A stretch of 11,893 nucleotides of DNA, from positions 1 through 11,893 of the forward strand of contig JAGAAD010000033.1 of assembly GCA_017615445.1 (NCBI GenBank), given 5' to 3'. The translations under genes were made by a program, and so were the position numbers. Below, one piece after another: positions 7,628 to 11,893 of this stretch (position 1 is its first letter; the number at the start of each line of letters is the position of its first letter). Under the pieces are notes generated by a model. It was not told the DNA's origin. It saw nothing but the letters and a program-made list of their open reading frames with translations, and did not search any database. Origin of the DNA: Bacteroidales bacterium. Lineage in GTDB: Bacteria > Bacteroidota > Bacteroidia > Bacteroidales > UBA932.

Positions 7628-7652
7628 AGTAAAAAAATTTTTGCGTGTTTTC

Positions 7653-7682
7653 TTGCATATTAAAAAAATCGTCGTACCTTTG
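7653..7682 (+). promoter_or_regulatory. Near-consensus Bacteroides promoter of the ABC/GntR operon
   Basis: TTG at 7653-7655, then exactly 19 bases, then TACCTTTG at 7675-7682, as in the Bacteroides sigma-ABfr consensus (TTTG, N19, TAnnTTTG; here the -33 box reads CTTG). Transcription should start within a few bases of 7686-7690, inside the palindrome that follows. This is the best promoter in the window. Confidence 0.8.
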
Positions 7683-7684
7683 CA

Positions 7685-7706
7685 GTGTACTATTAAACTA
7701 ATACAC
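7685..7706 (+). promoter_or_regulatory. Palindromic operator candidate for the YtrA-type GntR regulator
   Basis: GTGTACTA, six bases, then TAATACAC. The right half read on the other strand is GTGTATTA, so the two half-sites agree at 7 of 8 bases. The site begins two bases after the -7 box and covers the expected transcription start, the classic position for repression. GTGTA...TACAC palindromes resemble what I recall of YtrA-subfamily GntR sites, and a regulator of that type is the third gene of this operon. Binding is inferred, not shown. Confidence 0.65.
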
Positions 7707-7716
7707 ACAAAAAGAT

Positions 7717-8547
7717 ATGATCGAGATTAAGAATTTAGCCTTCAGCTACGGTTCCAAGAACGTACTGAAAAGCATTTCGATGACTCTTGAGCCGGGGAAG
7801 ATCTACGGTCTTCTCGGAGAGAACGGAGTGGGCAAGACAACGCTCCTGACTCTCCTTTGCGGTCTCAAGAAACCCCAGGAGGGAAGCATCTTCACGGATG
7901 GCGTAGATCCCTACAAGCGTCTTCCTTCTTTCCTTGAGAATCTTTACTACCTCCCCGATGAGGTGGCTCCTCTCAACATCAGCGCTGACAAATGGGCCAA
8001 GGCGAACGGAAAGTTCTGGCCGAACTTCAGCCTGGACACCTATTATAATATTATGAAGGAGTTCGAGACGGACGGAAGCCAGAAGATGAACTCTATGTCC
8101 GCCGGCCAGCTTAAGAAGGCCTATATCGCCTTCGCGCTCGCGGCCGGGACTCAGTACCTCTTCATGGACGAGCCGACCAACGGATTGGACATCCCTTCGA
8201 AGGCTCAGTTCCGCGCGGCCATCATGAAGTACACAAGAGAGGACTCGACCATCGTGATCAGCACCCATCAGGTGCGCGACCTCGAGAATGTGATCGATCC
8301 TATCGTGATTCTGGACCGCTGCGACGTTCTTCTCAACGCCTCGATCGAGGAGATCAGCTCTAAACTGTTCTTCGACTACGGCACTCAGCTCCATCCGGGC
8401 GCTCTCTATGCGGAGCAACTCCCCGGCGGCTTCATCCAGGTCTATCCCAACACTTCCGGCAAGGAGAGCAAAGTCAATGTGGAGGCTCTCTTCAATGCGG
8501 TGCACAATAACAAAGAACTCGTAAAAGGTATTTTCAGCCATGAATAA
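7717..8547 (+). CDS. ABC transporter ATP-binding protein, YtrB-like
   Basis: This 276-residue ATPase subunit would drive the permease encoded next. Visible motifs are Walker A GENGVGKT (34-41), signature MSAGQ (127-131, in place of the usual LSGGQ), Walker B YLFMDEP (147-153), D-loop NGLD (155-158) and switch histidine in STHQ (His184). The Q-loop region reads YYLPDE (77-82) with no Gln, a variation I associate with the small ABC ATPases found next to YtrA-type GntR regulators. After the nucleotide-binding domain comes about 75 residues of extra C-terminal sequence. The ATG at 7717 follows an A-rich stretch and lies 34 bases after the -7 box. The 3' end overlaps the permease start by 8 bases. 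The cargo cannot be read from the sequence; export or removal of a membrane-active compound is the usual suggestion for this family. Confidence 0.93.
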   Translation: MIEIKNLAFSYGSKNVLKSISMTLEPGKIYGLLGENGVGKTTLLTLLCGLKKPQEGSIFTDGVDPYKRLPSFLENLYYLPDEVAPLNISADKWAKANGKFWPNFSLDTYYNIMKEFETDGSQKMNSMSAGQLKKAYIAFALAAGTQYLFMDEPTNGLDIPSKAQFRAAIMKYTREDSTIVISTHQVRDLENVIDPIVILDRCDVLLNASIEEISSKLFFDYGTQLHPGALYAEQLPGGFIQVYPNTSGKESKVNVEALFNAVHNNKELVKGIFSHE

Positions 8548-9358
8548 TGTGTTTTCAGCAAAAAGGTTCGGAAAATATTTCCTCTACGACCTCAATAACG
8601 CGAAAAGCAATTTCGGCATTTCGCTCCTGATTCTGGGACTGCTTCCTATTATTATCTTTATGATATCGGAGCTGTTCAGCCTGCTTTTCAACGGCGCATT
8701 CACGAATAATTCGGACGCGTCTCTTCCCGGCAGGATAATGGGCGCTTGTGTGGCTGTGGCCGTGGTGTTGATGGTCGGCCCCGTGAAACTCTATGGCCAT
8801 GTCACAGACAAGCGCGCCGGCTCTTCCTTCCTTATGCTTCCGGCTTCCACCTTCGAGAAGTGGCTGTCAATGGTGCTTATGGTTGTCCTGGTGCTGCCCG
8901 TCTGCTTCAGCTGCGTCTACCTGCTCTCCGATTCCCTGATGGGCGTCATTTTCCCGAACTCTTTCGGAAAACCTGTCTTCTCCCTTCCGCTGGATGAGGT
9001 GAAGGCCTTTATGGCAGAACAACTTCCGAACGTACATTTCAGTATCATAGGTCTGACCTTCGCCAACTGGGTAATGTATGTTCTCTTCTTTGCCCTTGGA
9101 GCCATCGTGTTCAAGAAAGGTAAGGTGGGCAAGTGTATCCTCGTGCTGTTCGGCCTGGCCATGCTTTTCTCGCTGATCCTTACAGCCATCGTGGGCGTTT
9201 CCGCCGATGCGGATCTGGAGTCTTTCCTCACCGGGCTTAACCTTGATCCCGAGGTGGCGGCAAAGATATTCATCAACTTCTGCAGGGTAGTGATGGGCCT
9301 TGAGATTGCGGCTTTGCTGGCTCTGCTCTACGCTCGACTTCGTACAATCAAACAGTAG
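8540..9358 (+). CDS. ABC transporter permease, six predicted membrane helices
   Basis: This 272-residue membrane protein has hydrophobic segments at about 25-50, 64-83, 108-132, 168-192, 197-220 and 246-266, the six-helix layout of an ABC-2-type permease half. The stretch LPASTFEKW (100-108), just before the third helix, resembles a motif often seen in Bacteroidota permeases of this kind. The start codon lies inside the last codons of the ATPase gene (8-base overlap), and the next gene starts 6 bases after the stop, so the subunits are made together. It should form the transmembrane pore of a dimeric transporter with the ATPase. No substrate can be named. Confidence 0.87.
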   Translation: MNNVFSAKRFGKYFLYDLNNAKSNFGISLLILGLLPIIIFMISELFSLLFNGAFTNNSDASLPGRIMGACVAVAVVLMVGPVKLYGHVTDKRAGSSFLMLPASTFEKWLSMVLMVVLVLPVCFSCVYLLSDSLMGVIFPNSFGKPVFSLPLDEVKAFMAEQLPNVHFSIIGLTFANWVMYVLFFALGAIVFKKGKVGKCILVLFGLAMLFSLILTAIVGVSADADLESFLTGLNLDPEVAAKIFINFCRVVMGLEIAALLALLYARLRTIKQ

Positions 9359-9364
9359 ACGACC

Positions 9365-9700
9365 ATGGAATTCAACGAGAACAAACCGATCTACATCCAG
9401 ATCGCGGACGGAATCTGCGAACAGATCCTGTCCGGAAAACTGGAGCCGGGAGGACGCATCCCGTCCGTCCGTGAGTGGGGCGCCACGATAGGCGTGAACC
9501 CTAACACGGTGGCCCGCTCCTACGATGAACTCACGGACCGTGGCGTCATCTTCCAGAAGAGAGGAATAGGCTTCTTCGTCGCTGAAGATGCTAAGGGAGC
9601 TATCCTCAAAACGGAAAAACAGAAGTTTATCACAGAAGAATTACCCGAATTTGTCAAACGCGCCAACCTGCTTGGCATCAATCTCAAAGAATTGATATGA
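9365..9700 (+). CDS. GntR family transcriptional regulator, YtrA subfamily
   Basis: The protein has only 111 residues: an N-terminal winged helix-turn-helix (about 8-74) with the GntR hallmarks IYIQIADGI (9-17), GGRIPSVRE (29-37) and NPNTVARSYDEL (45-56), and a short helical tail of about 35 residues instead of a large effector domain. That short tail defines the YtrA subfamily, whose members repress ABC transporter operons. In Firmicutes they respond to cell-envelope-active compounds; whether that holds here is inference. It is the third gene in the operon, 6 bases after the permease, and overlaps the GIN-domain gene by 4 bases (ATGA). The palindrome at 7685-7706 is its likely binding site, so it probably represses its own operon. 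Confidence 0.92.
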   Translation: MEFNENKPIYIQIADGICEQILSGKLEPGGRIPSVREWGATIGVNPNTVARSYDELTDRGVIFQKRGIGFFVAEDAKGAILKTEKQKFITEELPEFVKRANLLGINLKELI

Positions 9701-10377
9701 AAAAGATTATTGTTGCGGTGCTCGCTATCGCCGCTCTCACAGCTTGCAGTTTTACTATCTCAGGCTCCAACGGCAGCGACCTCGCCGGGAGCTCTGAGCA
9801 GGTCACGAAGACCTTCGACGTGGCGCCCTTCGATGTTCTGACCATCAACATCCCCGGTGACATTACCTATGAGGCAGGCGCCCCCAAGGTGGTGATAGTC
9901 GCCCCTGAGAAATACATGGAGCATATTGTGGTGGAGCCGGACGGTGAAGGAGCCATTGTCATCAAGAGCGACGACAAAAAGATCCGTTCGTTCAAGAACA
10001 CCAGGATCTATGTCACTTCCGACCTGCTCTCAGAGCTCACCATCAACGGTGCGGCGGACATGGAGTGCAAGCACGGCATCCGCTCGGCCGGCGATTTCGC
10101 CCTCACGCTGAACGGCGCGGGCGACCTGGACATCGTTGGTCTTGAAGCGGCGGACGTCACCGTGAGGTGCAACGGCGCGGCAGATCTTAACATCAAAGAC
10201 CTGAAAGCCGCGGCGCTGGATGTGACCATGAACGGAGCTGGCGACATCAAGGTGGCCGGAGAGGCGGATCGCGCCTGGCTGACCATCAACGGCGCCGGCG
10301 ACATAGACGCCACCGGACTCGAAGCGGCATCAATCCGCCCGAGTGTCCATGGAGTCGGCTCTGTCCGCACCCGCTAG
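9697..10377 (+). CDS. GIN-domain (DUF2807) lipoprotein
   Basis: This 226-residue protein has a lipoprotein signal (MKKIIVAVLAIAALTAC, Cys17) and a GIN/DUF2807 domain, the head domain once called a putative autotransporter adhesin. After an introductory part (about 35-110) it shows six short repeats centred on NGAAD or NGAGD at residues 117, 139, 159, 179 and 198, and HGVGS at 218, spaced by about 20 residues. This regular spacing fits a right-handed parallel beta-helix in which each repeat is one turn. The function of GIN proteins is not established; surface anchoring is suggested by the Cys17 signal. It starts within the GntR stop codon (ATGA), so it belongs to the ABC/GntR operon and should be controlled with it. 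Its stop codon overlaps the LytTR gene stop in a CTAG. Confidence 0.9.
   Translation: MKKIIVAVLAIAALTACSFTISGSNGSDLAGSSEQVTKTFDVAPFDVLTINIPGDITYEAGAPKVVIVAPEKYMEHIVVEPDGEGAIVIKSDDKKIRSFKNTRIYVTSDLLSELTINGAADMECKHGIRSAGDFALTLNGAGDLDIVGLEAADVTVRCNGAADLNIKDLKAAALDVTMNGAGDIKVAGEADRAWLTINGAGDIDATGLEAASIRPSVHGVGSVRTR
10045..10362 (+). repeat. Six degenerate coding repeats of about 60 bases in the GIN gene
   Basis: Each unit encodes one turn around the motif NGA(A/G)D. Unit starts are residues 117, 139, 159, 179, 198 and 218, so spacing is 19-22 residues (57-66 bases). The DNA core AACGGNGC is conserved in most units, but the rest has diverged, so this is an old protein repeat and not a recent tandem duplication. 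Confidence 0.8.
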
Positions 10378-11198
10378 AGCAGCGCGGAGAGCGAATCGTA
10401 ATAGGTCTTGGAGACCGGAATCGGCGGGCAGCCCGGGGTGTCCAGGTCTGCGAAAACGAATCCTGCCGGGTCCTTGCGGAGCACGGTGACGTGCGCGGGA
10501 TTCACGAAAAACGCCCTCTGACACCTCTGAAGACCCTGCTTGTGCAGCATATCTTCAAGGCGCTTCATCGAAGAGCGCAGCTGATATTTCTTAACATTGG
10601 AGCCATCGAGATACACTATGTTCACATAGTTCTCGTTGGCTTCGACGTATAACAGCGAACTCACTGCGACAGCGAGCTTGAGTTTCTGGTTGGAGTCCTT
10701 GAACCTGATCAGATTGTCTTCTCCGGCGGGTTCTTCTGCCTCACGGTTATGGGCATAGATCATGGTTCCCATCTCGATCAGGAGATAGGGGATTATGAGA
10801 ATTCCGAAGAAGTCTATCAGACTGCGGGGAAGGGCATAGAAATACGAGTACTGCACTTCCTGACCGATGGTGATCAGGGTCATGTACATCGCTCCGAAGC
10901 ACGAGAAGATGAACATCTCCGAAAGACACCAGCCTGCGTAGGCCAGGGGAGTGGGGTCCATCTTGTTCCTGAGGAAATAGAATGCCAGGCGGGTGCCGAC
11001 AAGCACCAGCAGCAGGATGGTAGTCAGGATCGTGACATTAAATTCCATATATACTCCGCCCTTGTCGATGAAATCTATTATTCCGGCGGGTTTGTAGACC
11101 AGCAGGAAAAGAAGAAAATACACCGGAAGGCCCACAAAGTGCACTATCTGGGTCGGGAATCTGAAGAAAGCTTTGGGAATACCTGTGTTCTTTTGCAT
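10374..11198 (-). CDS. Membrane-anchored LytTR family DNA-binding regulator
   Basis: The 274-residue product has four predicted membrane helices (about 17-35, 53-75, 93-112, 128-147), a short acidic linker (151-161) and a C-terminal LytTR DNA-binding domain (about 172-274). The LytTR pattern is clear: LLYVEANENYVNI (182-194), RSSMKRLEDML (208-218), QRCQRAFFVNPAHV (224-237) and IPVSKTYYDSL (260-270). There is no response-regulator receiver domain, so it is a one-component membrane regulator that could sense an envelope signal directly. Target genes are unknown; the divergent lipoprotein gene and its own promoter are the nearest candidates. I chose the ATG at 11198. A TTG at 11207 would add three residues but lies within the -7 box. 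The gene is convergent with the GIN gene and shares a CTAG stop overlap. Confidence 0.92.
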   Translation of the reverse strand: MQKNTGIPKAFFRFPTQIVHFVGLPVYFLLFLLVYKPAGIIDFIDKGGVYMEFNVTILTTILLLVLVGTRLAFYFLRNKMDPTPLAYAGWCLSEMFIFSCFGAMYMTLITIGQEVQYSYFYALPRSLIDFFGILIIPYLLIEMGTMIYAHNREAEEPAGEDNLIRFKDSNQKLKLAVAVSSLLYVEANENYVNIVYLDGSNVKKYQLRSSMKRLEDMLHKQGLQRCQRAFFVNPAHVTVLRKDPAGFVFADLDTPGCPPIPVSKTYYDSLSALL

Positions 11199-11204
11199 AA
11201 CGCA

Positions 11205-11212
11205 CAAAGATA
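11205..11212 (-). promoter_or_regulatory. -7 box of the LytTR gene
   Basis: The minus strand reads TATCTTTG, a full match to TAnnTTTG, with TTTG at 11237-11234 as a -33 box after a 21-base gap. The LytTR ATG follows after only six bases, so the transcript may be leaderless. Confidence 0.65.
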
Positions 11213-11225
11213 AACAATATATTGT

Positions 11226-11233
11226 TATCTTTG
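11226..11233 (+). promoter_or_regulatory. -7 box of the rightmost lipoprotein gene
   Basis: TATCTTTG is a full match to TAnnTTTG and is followed after six bases by the ATG at 11240. No -33 TTG is visible at 19-21 bases upstream, so the promoter may need an activator or tolerate a poor -33 box. Confidence 0.55.
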
Positions 11234-11239
11234 CAAAGT

Positions 11240-11893
11240 ATGTCTAAAACCTGGCTCAAGACTCTCGCCGCACTTGCGGCATCGCTTCTCCTCAGCTCCT
11301 GCTGGTTCCAAAGCGGGGACTCTTCCGGCGATTCCGTGCCGGAAGTGAAAGGCTTCGAACTTCTCAGCTACATCCCCTCTGATGCTTGCGGAGTGATAGT
11401 CTGCGAAAAGGCGGGCGCCGGCCTGGAGAATCTTTTCGATTCGGGCAGCGTTTTCCGCGAGCTTGCGTATGGACGTCTTGCAGACAGCAAGATGGTGATT
11501 TCGTACCACTTTGTGGGCGAGCTCATTCCCATGATAGCAGTGGACGCCGGGAAAACGCAGGCGGATGTGAAACAGGCGGCAGACATAATCGAATCGGCCG
11601 CGGAGTTGGATCTGCAGGCCAGGATAGTCCAGAAGCCTGAAAAGCGCGGGAAAAGAAACGTGCTGCTGATCAGCCCCGCCGCCGCAATCATTGACGCCGC
11701 CGAGCGCCACATGGAGGCCCACACCTCCGTGATGGAGGTGGTGGGCATCACGGACGCGCTCGAGAAGGCGCCGGCCCGCGGCGACGTGGTGATTTTCCGC
11801 AACGACGCAATCGCGAATCTCCTCCCGAAGGACTTCCTTTCCCAATATATCTCCCGCAAGCAGCTGGTCAGCTTCATCAAAGGTTATTCAGAC
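11240..11893 (+). CDS. Lipoprotein of unknown function (3' end outside window)
   Basis: The frame is open for 218 codons to the right edge. The N-terminus (MSKTWLKTLAALAASLLLSSC) is a lipoprotein signal with Cys21, followed by an acidic Ser/Gly-rich stretch (GDSSGDS, 26-32) that fits surface export in Bacteroidota. I do not recognise the mature part. It opens with FELLSYIPSDACGVIV (39-54), reminiscent of large Bacteroidota lipoproteins whose first domain begins with a similar 'IP-(A/S)-D-A' segment, but I cannot assign a family. Further on there are amphipathic segments and no obvious catalytic motif. It is transcribed divergently from the LytTR regulator, with 41 bases between the start codons, so that regulator may control it. 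The ATG is the first codon after the -7 box, only six bases away. Confidence 0.82.
   Translation, partial: MSKTWLKTLAALAASLLLSSCWFQSGDSSGDSVPEVKGFELLSYIPSDACGVIVCEKAGAGLENLFDSGSVFRELAYGRLADSKMVISYHFVGELIPMIAVDAGKTQADVKQAADIIESAAELDLQARIVQKPEKRGKRNVLLISPAAAIIDAAERHMEAHTSVMEVVGITDALEKAPARGDVVIFRNDAIANLLPKDFLSQYISRKQLVSFIKGYSD

Larger units (their letters stand above)
11205..11233. promoter_or_regulatory. Near-perfect palindrome carrying two divergent -7 boxes
   Basis: The central ACAATATATTGT is an exact 12-base palindrome. It is flanked by CAAAGATA on the left and TATCTTTG on the right, which are exact reverse complements. One extra A between the left arm and the core is the only break in symmetry over 29 bases. 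The outer arms are the two -7 boxes of the divergent genes, so one dimeric protein bound at the core could control both. Confidence 0.7.

Noticed and set aside
7611..7658. Upstream ATG at 7658 as the galM start
   Set aside because: It would place 15 residues before a complete lipoprotein signal and lies upstream of the -7 box that best explains transcription.
7735..8541. Open frame of 268 codons opposite the ABC ATPase gene
   Set aside because: It lies entirely antisense to a gene with perfect Walker motifs and shows no domain of its own.
11196..11207. TTG at 11207 as the LytTR start
   Set aside because: It falls within the -7 box, so it could not be in the transcript; the ATG nine bases further on fits.

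Overview
The window looks like a high-GC member of the Bacteroidota, probably an uncultured or host-associated member of the order Bacteroidales. Three things support this: several promoter boxes of the Bacteroides type (TAnnTTTG), short lipoprotein signal peptides on surface proteins, and gene families typical of the phylum (GH92 mannosidase, lipoprotein aldose 1-epimerase, GIN-domain lipoprotein, LytTR regulator with an integral membrane N-terminus). The sequence alone does not fix the genus. No RNA genes, insertion sequences, integrases or CRISPR arrays were seen.

Layout from left to right. (1) Positions 1-4523, minus strand: a tightly coupled three-gene operon read leftwards. It encodes an SGNH/GDSL hydrolase lipoprotein with a fibronectin-type domain, then a CotH-type kinase lipoprotein, then a GH92 alpha-mannosidase cut by the window start. 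Genes meet by GTGA and TAATG overlaps. (2) Positions 4598-6570, plus strand: a divergent PLP-dependent beta-eliminating lyase that resembles tyrosine phenol-lyase more than tryptophanase but has lost several family-invariant residues. It is coupled by TAATG to a small predicted outer-membrane beta-barrel protein. (3) Positions 6567-7613, minus strand: a lipoprotein aldose 1-epimerase whose stop codon overlaps that of the barrel gene in a CTAG. (4) Positions 7653-10377, plus strand: a four-gene operon (ABC ATPase, six-helix permease, YtrA-type GntR repressor, GIN-domain lipoprotein) with a near-consensus promoter followed at once by a palindromic operator candidate. (5) Positions 10374-11198, minus strand: a membrane-anchored LytTR regulator, convergent with the GIN gene and again sharing a CTAG. 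(6) Positions 11240 to the right edge, plus strand: an unidentified lipoprotein, fired divergently from a nearly palindromic double promoter.

How the parts may work together. Region 1 looks like glycan or glycoprotein processing at the cell surface (ester removal, a kinase-like step, mannose release), without SusC/SusD genes in view. Region 4 has the form of a self-regulated envelope-stress transporter module. Regions 2 and 3 are metabolic. Regions 5 and 6 pair a membrane regulator with a surface lipoprotein.

The most interesting points are the SGNH-CotH-GH92 operon, the lyase with altered PLP-contact residues, the operator and GIN-capped ABC/GntR operon, and three genes whose start codon lies exactly six bases after a -7 box, which suggests leaderless transcripts.
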